This document shows, in pieces, positions 1 through 7,064 of a DNA stretch of 51,061 nucleotides (position 1 is its first letter; each line of letters opens with the position of its first letter). This stretch comes from an uncultured Bacteroidales bacterium (GTDB lineage: Bacteria > Bacteroidota > Bacteroidia > Bacteroidales > Bacteroidaceae). The stretch lies in contig CACZCZ010000016.1 of NCBI GenBank assembly GCA_902779845.1, positions 1-51,061 on the forward strand, read 5' to 3'. Under the pieces are notes generated by a model that was not told where the DNA came from, ran no database searches, and worked only from the letters and a program-made list of their open reading frames with translations. Both the position numbers and the translations under genes were made by a program.

Positions 1-285
1 CAAGGAGACGATGACGGGATGGCGGCGCTTCAAGAAGTCGAGTGTCAAGTGGTATGCGATGCGGCAGAGCCATGTGCCGAGCGAGGACTGCCGCGCGTCA
101 TAGCGGTCGATGTTGCGGAAGGCTTTCAGGAACGTGTCCTGCGTCAGCTCCTGCGCATCCATCTCGTCCGTGACCTGCTTGACAATCATGGCAAAGACTT
201 GACTGGCGTAGCGGCGGACCATCTCGTCCTGCCCCTCGCGCTTGCCGCTGCTCACGGCCTCCACTATCTGTTTTTCTGTCTGCAC
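1..285 (-). CDS. ECF RNA polymerase sigma factor, C-terminally cut by the window edge
   Basis: Only the first 95 or so residues are present; the gene runs off the left edge. Reading the minus strand from a GTG at 285 gives a protein beginning MQTEKQIVEAV, followed by a sigma-70 region 2: the stretches AQELTQDTFLKAF and GTWLCRIAYHLTLDFLKR match the core-binding and -10-recognition helices of ECF sigma factors. An in-frame TAA lies three codons upstream of the GTG, so the start cannot be much further out. It presumably directs core polymerase to a small regulon; its anti-sigma factor, if any, is outside the window. The 185 bases between it and the next gene hold no other gene I can support. Confidence 0.75.
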   Translation of the reverse strand, partial: MQTEKQIVEAVSSGKREGQDEMVRRYASQVFAMIVKQVTDEMDAQELTQDTFLKAFRNIDRYDARQSSLGTWLCRIAYHLTLDFLKRRHPVIVSL

Positions 286-470
286 GGTCTCGTTTTAATA
301 ATGACTCTCTACTTATTATACGACAAAATCCACAAAATATCGCGCACCGTCGCCACCTTTTTTCAAAAGAATGGTTAATTGCCTCCAACCAAGTTAAGCC
401 CCGACGAGCTTCACAGCCCATCGGAGCAGTCATCATAGATAGGAAGAATTACCTTGTCTATTCACTTTTT

Positions 471-2225
471 TCAATCCCCTACTCGTTCGACGATGAAGTC
501 GCAGGCAGAGAACCAGCGGCTGCCGAATTGGTGGGAGTTGGTGATTTCGGGACGGGTGCTGACACCGTAGGTAAGAGTGCCGTCGCGCACGATGATGTCT
601 TCTATGTAAATGCGGTTCCACCCGAAACCCTGGCCGCCGTTGGCCGTAGCCTTGTTGATGTCCATGGCATTTACTTCCCCTTCATTCACACCACGCATGT
701 AACGGAAATAAGCCGAGAACCACACATTGCCACCCGTGTCGTTGTCACCTGGAATTTCGCGTTGATAGAGTTCTGTATTCAGTCCTTCGCCCGTCTCACA
801 GAAGATGTAGATACCGGAATGCTCGGCTTTGTCAGCACGCACGACGGCAGACATTCGATATCGACCAGGAGGCAGGTTGTGAATGGTGTATTCGGCATGG
901 AATCCCGAGTAATTCTCAAACTGGACTTCCAGATAGCTCTGGTGCGTATCGCCTGTGTAATGTGCTCCCTGAGCAACAAAGTATGGCCACGGACTGTCAG
1001 CCGGCTGGTATTTCACAGGCCCATGACAGAGTTTCCAGAAATTACGGTTTAAGTATTCCTGTTCTATCTCGCTTAGGCTATCAATGTCGGCAGTCTGGTT
1101 CTCCAAGTTCTCGATTTGATGATTAGCAAAGAGCACGTGTTGCTCCAGTTCCTCAGGGATGACATCGGCGATCTCCTTGACATAGCATTGCAGTTCCGCA
1201 GCATGTCTGTGCGAAAGCATGAACGGGTAGGTGCTCATCTCCTGATGCAGTGTATAGCAAATGGCTTTCAGCTCGGTGGGGTTGGCCGTGCTGCTCAGCT
1301 CTGCCATGCGACGAACCTTGCTCAGCAAGGCATTATAGCCGGTGTTGAGTTTTGTCTCTACGGGCACATTGAAGAGCCTCTGAAGCATTTTGTGGAACAC
1401 GTATGGAGATTTCTCAGCCACCGTGTCTGTCAACAATTGGAACTGCCGTTCAGTGTCGTACTTCAAGATTTGGTTGACTATACTATGTGCTACGCCCAAA
1501 CTGGTGTTCATCCTATTCAGATATTCATCCGGGTCGTAAGACTTCACTTGAGGTGCGGCCGTCATCTTCGGGCAATGAAATTCATAGATAAGTCCCTCGA
1601 CTTCGTATTTTCTGCGAGAGCTCTCTACGCTGTCCGTCTCTGAGCTGAGCCAAGTGAGGAGATAGGTAGAGCGGAACCCGTCGTCGTCCTTGAAGCCAAT
1701 AATTCGGACATTCATTGACGGATGAAGTTGCAAGGGGAAGGTCTGTCCTTCTTCGCCCCAAGCAATGCTGATGCCGGGGAAGGTCGCCTGTTCATCGCCC
1801 GCCACGTAGCTGTAGTAACTGTTGGCATAACGGGCTTGCTTGTCGAAAGCGTCCAGGAGCGGCCGCAAGGGTAGAGTAGGATCATCGGGCACCTGCTCGA
1901 AACGGAATCGGTGACCGTCGATGTACAATGGCCCAACGGCAACTGCAACGTTCGACTTGCTCTTTGAGAGTTTCACCACGTGAATCTTCTCTTTGGGAAC
2001 CAGCCCACCACCGTCGAGGGCTCCCCATTGTCCCCAAGCCACAGTTAGAGAGTCCTCATTCATGCGTTTCAACTGAGCCTTTATCCCTTTTGTGTACTTG
2101 CCGTGAATGGCCTCGATGAAGGCAGTGTGCATTGCCTGGGCATGCTTATTCTCTTGGGCTTGCAGCCATCCAACGGGGATGAAGAGGAGGGCAGCCAGCA
2201 ACTGGCGTCTGATAGATGTTCTCAT
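471..2225 (-). CDS. Exported protein of unknown function with a C-terminal beta-rich domain shared with the PspC protein
   Basis: A 584-residue protein with a signal peptide (positively charged start, hydrophobic stretch to about residue 22, ending LQAQ). I do not recognise a family for the N-terminal 400 residues. The last 130 residues look like a jelly-roll type domain: PGRYRMSAVVRAD, then GGNVWFSAYFRY, then GFGWNRIYIEDI, then YGVSTRPEIT and RWFSACDFIVERV. The same pattern closes the large PspC protein at 10698-12671 (PGTYQLTACVRAD, GYGWNRD, YGVTTNPAIT, KWFSATDFELIRV), so this is a real shared module. The gene is the last of an operon with the membrane protein and ECF sigma factor upstream (14-base gap), suggesting it is part of, or a target of, that signalling unit. 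Function is unknown. Confidence 0.6.
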   Translation of the reverse strand: MRTSIRRQLLAALLFIPVGWLQAQENKHAQAMHTAFIEAIHGKYTKGIKAQLKRMNEDSLTVAWGQWGALDGGGLVPKEKIHVVKLSKSKSNVAVAVGPLYIDGHRFRFEQVPDDPTLPLRPLLDAFDKQARYANSYYSYVAGDEQATFPGISIAWGEEGQTFPLQLHPSMNVRIIGFKDDDGFRSTYLLTWLSSETDSVESSRRKYEVEGLIYEFHCPKMTAAPQVKSYDPDEYLNRMNTSLGVAHSIVNQILKYDTERQFQLLTDTVAEKSPYVFHKMLQRLFNVPVETKLNTGYNALLSKVRRMAELSSTANPTELKAICYTLHQEMSTYPFMLSHRHAAELQCYVKEIADVIPEELEQHVLFANHQIENLENQTADIDSLSEIEQEYLNRNFWKLCHGPVKYQPADSPWPYFVAQGAHYTGDTHQSYLEVQFENYSGFHAEYTIHNLPPGRYRMSAVVRADKAEHSGIYIFCETGEGLNTELYQREIPGDNDTGGNVWFSAYFRYMRGVNEGEVNAMDINKATANGGQGFGWNRIYIEDIIVRDGTLTYGVSTRPEITNSHQFGSRWFSACDFIVERVGD

Positions 2226-2239
2226 TTTGCTGATTTGAT

Positions 2240-2902
2240 TTAGAAGTTGAGATAATCTGTGGTACTATCTGGCTTTGCAACGTTCAGGGCTTGTTGCACT
2301 TCGCCGTTGACGATTCGGTTAACCAATTGACGCAAACGTGCATCCGCGGAGATGAGCTTTTCTAATTGTGCCAAGCTCACGCTGTCGTCCATAGCCTCCA
2401 TCTCCGACTCTAAGCGTGCAAGATAATAATCGAAACTATCGCTGCGGAGTGCTTCTGATTCTACAGCCACTTCTTGATGTGTCAGGTTCTCATCCGTTCG
2501 TCTCACTGGAACACTCTGAACTATCACTTGGGGCTCTTGGACAATCATAGGCACATGCCTCTTTTCTTTTTTCACATCAATCACATCCTGTTTTTCGGGC
2601 TGTTGTACCTCAGCGATAACGACCTGCTGTTCAGGCTGTTCGATTGTCTTTTCCTGACGCTCCGGCCACAGCAGGAAGGTGAGAATGACAGCGGCGGCAA
2701 TGGAAAGGACCCACCCCCAACCCCTCCCGTAATGGAGGGGAGTGCCGGCGCGATGACGGCTGAGTTCATTCTGTTCGCTCACGCAGCGGTCATACTCCGC
2801 TTCCGCTGCCTCCAGTTCTGCGTCCGTGGGCAAGGCTGTCCGCTCCGGCTGCAAGGGCTGTCGGCCCGCCAGGTATTGTTCCAAAGAGAATTTGTTTGTC
2901 AT
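2240..2902 (-). CDS. Single-pass membrane protein, likely anti-sigma factor of the adjacent ECF sigma
   Basis: A 220-residue protein with a charged cytoplasmic N-terminus (1-60), one transmembrane helix at about 62-80 (WVLSIAAAVILTFLLW) and an acidic, Gln/Glu-rich periplasmic part. It overlaps the upstream sigma gene by four bases (ATGA), which is the usual layout of an ECF sigma / anti-sigma pair. There is no recognisable zinc anti-sigma (HxxxCxxC) motif, so the role is inferred from topology and position. Just before the membrane helix the coding sequence contains a GC-rich hairpin repeat (about 2701-2735, encoding LHYGRGWGW) of a family also found inside two other genes of the window. Confidence 0.5.
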   Translation of the reverse strand: MTNKFSLEQYLAGRQPLQPERTALPTDAELEAAEAEYDRCVSEQNELSRHRAGTPLHYGRGWGWVLSIAAAVILTFLLWPERQEKTIEQPEQQVVIAEVQQPEKQDVIDVKKEKRHVPMIVQEPQVIVQSVPVRRTDENLTHQEVAVESEALRSDSFDYYLARLESEMEAMDDSVSLAQLEKLISADARLRQLVNRIVNGEVQQALNVAKPDSTTDYLNF

Positions 2903-3408
2903 AGGAAACCTCCTTTCTTCAATTCGTTCATAATCTTATGTCGTGCTGTGCTGAGCATCGCGCTTACGGTGCGGGGATGGATGGCTGTGGCAGCAGCTAT
3001 CTGTGCAGTTTCCATCTGCGCCTCGGCAAACATGGTCCATAATCGTCGCTCCGATGGCCGCAGCAGGCTTACCGCTCTCGCCATAGCCTCACGCAGCTCA
3101 CGCTCTTGCAGCGCCTCCGATGCTGTCCGTCCGCTTGAAGCATCCACCCTTTGCATCGCCTCCAGAGATTGCATCACGTCGGTGTGCTGTCGCCTCTGTA
3201 TGTCGATGCAGGCGTGTTTGGTCAGGCGCACTGCCAATCGCTCCGCGTCGGTCTCTGTCGGTAACTGCTGCCATGCCGTCCACAGCCTCATCATCGCCTC
3301 TTGCACGGCATCCTCTGCCGCATCGCCGTCGCCGAAAAAGTTACGCCCCAAGGCCAGTAGCCTCGGGCGCAGCGCTTGTGCGACGGATGTAAACTCAGCA
3401 GGTGCCAT
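2899..3408 (-). CDS. ECF RNA polymerase sigma factor
   Basis: A 169-residue sigma-70 family protein. Region 2 is recognisable around residues 25-70 (GDGDAAEDAVQEAMMRLW), and region 4 with its helix-turn-helix around 115-160 (LRPSERRLWTMFAEAQ, then IAAATAIHPRTVSAMLSTAR). It is translationally coupled (ATGA overlap) to the membrane protein downstream, its probable anti-sigma factor, and the three genes 3408-471 form one operon. A 24-base inverted repeat lies just upstream of the start and may be a control site. Confidence 0.85.
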   Translation of the reverse strand: MAPAEFTSVAQALRPRLLALGRNFFGDGDAAEDAVQEAMMRLWTAWQQLPTETDAERLAVRLTKHACIDIQRRQHTDVMQSLEAMQRVDASSGRTASEALQERELREAMARAVSLLRPSERRLWTMFAEAQMETAQIAAATAIHPRTVSAMLSTARHKIMNELKKGGFL

Positions 3409-3434
3409 ACATCAATAAAACGTTGGATGCCACG

Positions 3435-3458
3435 CAATGTTATGCGCCGTTAACATTG
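3435..3458. promoter_or_regulatory. Inverted repeat upstream of the ECF sigma operon
   Basis: CAATGTTA, an 8-base spacer and TAACATTG form a perfect 8-bp inverted repeat 27 bases upstream of the sigma start codon. Its position suits an operator or a 5'-leader hairpin. There is no direct evidence for a binding protein. Confidence 0.35.
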
Positions 3459-3492
3459 TTTAATGCTAACGTTGACATGCAACCCCGATGAG

Positions 3493-3546
3493 GGCCTCGA
3501 CCTCCCCTGTCACCGCGTTGTCAACAGCGTAGGGCGCACCGTTCCC
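3493..3546 (+). pseudogene. Fragment of an MGMT-type gene (active-site segment only)
   Basis: Translating the plus strand gives LPCHRVVNSVGRTVP, identical to the active-site segment of the intact MGMT-type gene at 6047-6361. The DNA is about 80-85% identical to 6205-6257 by eye, with the differences mostly at third codon positions. Neither the N-terminal helix-turn-helix part nor the tail is present, and the surrounding reading frame does not look like a protein. It is best read as a relic of a second, divergent copy of the gene. Confidence 0.6.
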
Positions 3547-3588
3547 ATCCCCGTTCATCTTCAGTATTCAACATTTTTCCGTTTCTTA

Positions 3589-3786
3589 CTACTCATACTC
3601 CAAGATGTCGCCCGGCTGGCATTCGAGGGCTTGGCAGAGAGCATCGAGAGTAGAAAAACGGATGGCTTTGGCCTTACCCGTTTTCAGGATGGAAAGGTTG
3701 GCAAGGGTAATACCCACGCGGTCGGCCAGTTCGGTAAGAGACATCTTACGACGGGCCATCATGACATCGAGGGTTATGCGTATCAT
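3589..3786 (-). CDS. Cro/CI-type helix-turn-helix regulator (YozG-like)
   Basis: A 65-residue single-domain XRE-family DNA-binding protein: the helix-turn-helix is at about 16-45 (LTELADRVGITLANLSILKTGK), followed by the usual LDALCQALECQPGDILEY close. Small regulators of this kind are normally encoded next to a DUF2975 membrane protein, as here: its ATG overlaps the stop of the upstream DUF2975 gene by four bases. The pair is thought to be a membrane-linked regulatory unit; the signal is unknown. Confidence 0.85.
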   Translation of the reverse strand: MIRITLDVMMARRKMSLTELADRVGITLANLSILKTGKAKAIRFSTLDALCQALECQPGDILEYE

Positions 3787-4196
3787 ACCGTCAATTGATT
3801 TTCTTCACTCACGTCAGTAGCCAGGTCATAGAGCAGAGCCATGAGCATGATACCCGAGAAGAGAGCGAGGTTATTTATTGTCTGTGCAACAAGTGCCGTT
3901 AGAGCCAAACTGTAGCCACCAGATATGAGACACATATGCACTAACCGAAAAATGATGCTGAGGAGAGGCTGCCATGCCCCAGCATAGAGCCAGCGAGCAT
4001 TGCCGGGAACGAATATCTTCCCATGCTTAAGTCCACGGAACAGGCGGACGAAGAACACGACGAAGCAGCAGAAGAAAAGCAGATGTGCAAGGACAAACCC
4101 GAGTTCGATGATTCCCTCCAATTCTGGAGACTGGTTGGAGAACACCGCATCGAACTCTGGCATAAATGCCGGTAAGATGCGATAAATGATTGACAC
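3783..4196 (-). CDS. DUF2975-type integral membrane protein
   Basis: A 137-residue hydrophobic protein with about four predicted membrane segments (around 33-52, 72-90, 92-108 and 110-128). The LFRGLKHGKIF segment between the first two segments and the NNLALFSGIMLMALL C-terminal helix fit the DUF2975 family. It is the first gene of a two-gene operon with the YozG-like regulator (ATGA overlap). It probably holds or senses something for that regulator; no enzymatic residues are visible. Confidence 0.65.
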   Translation of the reverse strand: MSIIYRILPAFMPEFDAVFSNQSPELEGIIELGFVLAHLLFFCCFVVFFVRLFRGLKHGKIFVPGNARWLYAGAWQPLLSIIFRLVHMCLISGGYSLALTALVAQTINNLALFSGIMLMALLYDLATDVSEENQLTV

Positions 4197-4197
4197 G

Positions 4198-5145
4198 TCA
4201 TGTCTTCCGTAAAACCTCTATTCGCTGTTGAATCAGTGCCTTGGACTTTTGTTTTTGCTCGTCGGAAACAAAAGAGGCATCAATGCAGGGGAACCACTTA
4301 CGGGGCAGATCGATAAAGCGGTTAATGACTCGCTCAGCCACCTGAGAACTCAGGCCTGTCGCCTCCATCGCCTGCATGAAATCCATGCGCATCAGTTTCT
4401 TCTTGAAACCATTAAGCGGGAGGGCAAGTTCCTCCGTGTCTTCTGGCATGACAATGGCTGTAGAGACTTGGTCATAAGTAGGTGTTAGGACGTATCTGCC
4501 CAGCTTCTCACTGATGAGCGAAAAGTTCTTGAGGTGCATGTCGGCATTACCTACAATCCAAGAGAAGATGACCTGTTCCCAGTAGTTGACGATGTCAAGA
4601 TTCGCCACACTCGAATACCGACGAATCAGCTCTGTTATCATCTCGTAGCTTCCCTGATATTTCTGTTCTGTAAGACGACCTGCCAGCTGGCACATGTCTT
4701 CCATGGGGAGCTTGCGCCCGTCGGCGGTACGGTCAATACGGCGGGTGATATAGTTCAGCTCTCCGTCCTGAAAGCGAATCAGGGCATGAGGCACAACCTG
4801 AAGCCTGGCAATTTCTGCCAGATGCATCGTAAGGTCTTCCATCTCGGGCAGACACTCGAACTGTTCCGTCTGGGGCTTAAGGATATAACGTCCCATCACC
4901 CCAACGATGGTGAGTCGTTGTGGATTACCGGCAGCATCATGCTCCAGGTCCATCGACAGCTTAGCCTGTACACCTGTGACGGCCGTCCTATTCTGGACAA
5001 CGACTTGCGCCAATTTGTTGATGTCCTTTCGTGTATAGGGCAAGGTCGGAGCGGGATAGCAGCCGAAGAACCGACGGGCACACATGGGATGATAATCCAC
5101 CTCCCCTGCGTGCAGAGGCTTGTAGCAACAAAGACACTTATTCAT
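4198..5145 (-). CDS. hipT: HipT-type serine/threonine kinase toxin (HipA C-terminal domain)
   Basis: A 315-residue HipA-fold kinase lacking the N-terminal HipA subdomain, which is encoded by the separate gene upstream. Visible motifs: glycine-rich loop TGVQAKLS at 57-64, ATP-binding lysine in ILKP (K90), catalytic loop NADMHLKN with D202, and metal-binding D225 in TYDQ. The E. coli HipT loop carries an SIS autophosphorylation motif; here the matching residues are A55, V56 and T57. The N-terminus has CLCC and HPMC cysteine clusters that may bind zinc. I start the gene at 5145, where ATG overlaps the hipS stop (ATGA), rather than at an upstream ATG inside hipS. E. coli HipT phosphorylates tryptophanyl-tRNA synthetase; the target here is unknown. 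Confidence 0.85.
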   Translation of the reverse strand: MNKCLCCYKPLHAGEVDYHPMCARRFFGCYPAPTLPYTRKDINKLAQVVVQNRTAVTGVQAKLSMDLEHDAAGNPQRLTIVGVMGRYILKPQTEQFECLPEMEDLTMHLAEIARLQVVPHALIRFQDGELNYITRRIDRTADGRKLPMEDMCQLAGRLTEQKYQGSYEMITELIRRYSSVANLDIVNYWEQVIFSWIVGNADMHLKNFSLISEKLGRYVLTPTYDQVSTAIVMPEDTEELALPLNGFKKKLMRMDFMQAMEATGLSSQVAERVINRFIDLPRKWFPCIDASFVSDEQKQKSKALIQQRIEVLRKT

Positions 5146-5474
5146 GAGCGTCCCTCCTCTGCTATGGGTACGACACAGACGTTTCCGATACAGTCGCGAC
5201 AGCAAGCCAGCAGCAGAGCCATGCGATCACGGCGGTTGATTTTCCAGTTGCGCTCAGCGATGTTAAGCATCCAGCCTTCAGGTATCAGGCCGTCGAAGAA
5301 CGAGAAGAGCACATTATTCCGAAACGGCTCGCGCTGCAAGGGCAGCGTCAGGCTGACAGGCTGAGGCTGAGGACTATTCAGATATGCCTCATCATAGGTA
5401 AAAGAATAGCCTTGCTCATCCTCCGTGATGATACCTGCAAACACATTATTATAATATACCTTTCCCTGTCGCAT
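5142..5474 (-). CDS. hipS: HipS-type antitoxin (separate HipA N-terminal subdomain)
   Basis: A 110-residue protein matching the HipA N-terminal subdomain (couple_hipA family): GKVYYNNVFAGIITED, SLTLPLQREPF, LFSFFDGLIPEGWMLN and the closing CIGNVCVVP. In single-chain HipA this part precedes the kinase; here it is a separate gene between hipB and the kinase, with one-base and four-base overlaps. That is the organisation of HipBST, in which the small HipS protein, not HipB, neutralises the kinase. Its antitoxin role here is inferred from that system. Confidence 0.8.
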   Translation of the reverse strand: MRQGKVYYNNVFAGIITEDEQGYSFTYDEAYLNSPQPQPVSLTLPLQREPFRNNVLFSFFDGLIPEGWMLNIAERNWKINRRDRMALLLACCRDCIGNVCVVPIAEEGRS

Positions 5475-5689
5475 CAGTCAGCCCTCCTTTCTTGTGCAAT
5501 AGGTCCTAATACCATATTAAACAGATTGAGCACCTGATTGACTTTGTCCATGCGGAGCGTCTGTTTGCCCTGCTCCAGTTCACGAACAAAGCGCAACCCT
5601 ACGCCCGACTTATAAGCCAGGTCTTCTTGTGTGAGATGGTACTCCTTGCGAAGTGCCTTCACGGTTTGCGATAAAGTGAGTCCTTCCAT
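5474..5689 (-). CDS. hipB: HipB-type helix-turn-helix autoregulator
   Basis: A 71-residue XRE-family protein (TVKALRKEYHLTQEDLAYKSGVG... pattern at 9-40) that ends VLGPIAQERRAD. I place the start at the ATG at 5689 (MEGLTLSQ), preceded by AAAAGG. An upstream TTG at 5716 would extend the protein through one of the three operator copies, which argues against it. First gene of the hipB-hipS-hipT operon; it probably binds the repeats just upstream and represses the operon, alone or with HipS and HipT. Confidence 0.8.
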   Translation of the reverse strand: MEGLTLSQTVKALRKEYHLTQEDLAYKSGVGLRFVRELEQGKQTLRMDKVNQVLNLFNMVLGPIAQERRAD

Positions 5690-5695
5690 ACGCTT

Positions 5696-5806
5696 TTTAT
5701 ACCTTTTCGGGTGCAATATTACTGCTTTTCCACCATACCGCCAAGAAAGAATCCCGAAAGGGTATAAAACTTAACGTTATTTAACCACTTTATACCTTTT
5801 CGGGTG
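5696..5806 (-). promoter_or_regulatory. Three-copy operator of the hipBST operon
   Basis: The 18-base word TTTATACCTTTTCGGGTG occurs identically at 5696-5713 and 5789-5806. Between them, at 5753-5768, lies an inverted copy with one change (CCCGAAAGGGTATAAA). The three sites span the stretch immediately upstream of hipB and overlap the only plausible promoter position. This arrangement fits autoregulation by HipB with looping or cooperative binding. Confidence 0.7.
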
Positions 5807-5830
5807 TACACAACTCAACAGAGCATCCAA

Positions 5831-5871
5831 AGAAAAAATATTTCTTAACAAATTTCATGCGCACGCCGCAC
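5831..5871 (-). repeat. Copy A of a recurrent upstream block
   Basis: Read on the minus strand: GTGCGG, GTGCG, then TGTTAAGAAATATTT followed by a T-rich run. The same ordered words occur at 32795-32870, 36242-36315, 37195-37280 and 41794-41868. Here it lies upstream of the hipBST operators. The rest of the 5690-6046 gap holds only these operators and the promoter of the next gene. Confidence 0.5.
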
Positions 5872-5973
5872 AGAAATGATAAAACTGCTACGGGAATCAT
5901 GCATAGAGTCGATGATTCAGGCCAGAATGCATGAAAAATGTGGTAAAACATGAAAAAACATTCATGAAAGAGC

Positions 5974-6002
5974 TTGTTTCTCAGCTGTTATGTTTACCTT
6001 TG
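5974..6002 (+). promoter_or_regulatory. Promoter of the MGMT-type gene
   Basis: A TTG-type -33 element (TTGTTTC at 5974) and a -7 element TACCTTTG at 5995-6002, spaced as in Bacteroidota promoters. The start codon follows 45 bases downstream. Confidence 0.5.
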
Positions 6003-6046
6003 CTCTCTCGAATGAACATTTTTGTTCTGCGCATTGAAAACAAAGG

Positions 6047-6361
6047 ATGAAGACTCCCGACACCGATAGGTTCTATGCGGAGGTGTATGACGTTGTGCGT
6101 CAGATACCGCCCGGGCATGTGCTGTCCTATGGCCGCATTGCCGAGCTCATAGGCTGGCCCAACCACTCCCGCCTCGTGGGACGTGCGATGCACGATGCTC
6201 CGCTGGCCCTCGGCCTGCCTTGCCACCGCGTCGTCAACAGCGTCGGTCGCACCGTGCCGGGCTGGCACCAGCAAGCCATTCTTCTCATGTCCGAGGGTGT
6301 CCGCATCAAAGCCAATGGCTGCGTGGACATGAAGGCTCACGAGTGGCAGCCATTATCGTAA
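6047..6361 (+). CDS. Short MGMT-family protein (DNA-binding/active-site domain only)
   Basis: A 104-residue protein consisting of the C-terminal domain of O6-alkylguanine-DNA alkyltransferase. It shows the DNA-binding helix-turn-helix (PPGHVLSYGRIAELIGWPNHSRLVGRA region, 22-48) and the active-site loop LPCHRVVNSVGRTVPG with the acceptor cysteine intact. The N-terminal domain of Ogt/Ada-type enzymes is missing. Alkyltransferase-like proteins of this size usually carry PWHR; here the cysteine is kept, so it may still transfer alkyl groups. Alone under its own promoter. A partial second copy of the active-site segment lies at 3493-3546. After it, 6362-6614 holds a 22-codon open frame (6377-6445) I do not trust and a palindromic repeat. 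Confidence 0.85.
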   Translation: MKTPDTDRFYAEVYDVVRQIPPGHVLSYGRIAELIGWPNHSRLVGRAMHDAPLALGLPCHRVVNSVGRTVPGWHQQAILLMSEGVRIKANGCVDMKAHEWQPLS

Positions 6362-6480
6362 TAAGCATTAAGCTATATGAAACGAATCATCACACTCCTG
6401 AAGGAAACCCGTCGTCGCGGCTACGACACCACCAAACTCATCTGAATGAAGCAGAATTAGTCAAACATCCGCCTCTTTTG

Positions 6481-6528
6481 ATGAATCCATCATGATGGAT
6501 TCATGAAGCCATCACGATGGATTCATCT
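6481..6528. repeat. Perfect 24-bp palindrome plus partial third arm
   Basis: ATGAATCCATCA followed by its reverse complement TGATGGATTCAT forms an exact palindrome at 6481-6504. A further CCATCACGATGGATTCAT follows at 6509-6526, so the word GATGGATTCAT or its complement occurs three times. It lies between convergent genes and could act as a bidirectional terminator or a binding site. Confidence 0.6.
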
Positions 6529-6614
6529 AAACACCCTTATCTTCCGTACATGTCTTTCTCATCTTCTGCCCGATGCACCCCCTCTCTCTTCCTCTGGAAG
6601 CAGGCTTTCTCACG

Positions 6615-7064
6615 TCAGTTGGAGGCGAGGATGGCGTAGTTGATGCCGTCGCATTGGATGGAGGTACATTCGTCCGCTGATGAGTCGGCGGATGCTGTTT
6701 CTGCAATGGCTGCGGACGTGTCGGGCGACGGTGCAGCTATTCCGACCACCGCCAAAGCTGGAGCGGGCTTCTGCACCAAGCGTTCCTTTTCCACAACCTG
6801 CGTGAGGTAGAGCGTGTCGTGCACAGGTTGGAAGATGCGGATGGTGTCTGTGGAGCGGGCAAGGGAATCGCCGGGAGCATTGCCCAGGAAGAGATGCAGG
6901 GACATGCCCATGACGAGGCCTATGACGGCAGCGGCAGGCGCGGCTACCCAGCCCCAATAGGTGCGCTTCTGCTGCAGCGGGTTCTGTGGGACATGCAAGC
7001 GCTGGTTTTCCTGTTGAGCCAGGCGGCGGGCTGATGCTCGGAGTTGGTCTTCAAACTGTATCAT
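6615..7064 (-). CDS. Single-pass membrane protein, likely anti-sigma partner
   Basis: A 149-residue protein: cytoplasmic N-terminal part (1-37, starting MIQFEDQLRASARRLAQQE), one membrane helix at about 40-60 (VAAPAAAVIGLVMGMSLHLFL) and a periplasmic tail. Its start overlaps the end of the upstream ECF sigma gene by 14 bases. The size, topology and coupling mirror the sigma/membrane-protein pair at 2240-3408, so an anti-sigma role is likely but unproven. No zinc-binding motif is seen. Confidence 0.5.
   Translation of the reverse strand: MIQFEDQLRASARRLAQQENQRLHVPQNPLQQKRTYWGWVAAPAAAVIGLVMGMSLHLFLGNAPGDSLARSTDTIRIFQPVHDTLYLTQVVEKERLVQKPAPALAVVGIAAPSPDTSAAIAETASADSSADECTSIQCDGINYAILASN

Noticed and set aside
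6377-6445. A 22-codon frame (MKRIITLLKETRRRGYDTTK...) after the MGMT gene
   Set aside because: Too short to judge, no clear ribosome-binding site; it may be a relic or leader peptide but nothing supports it.
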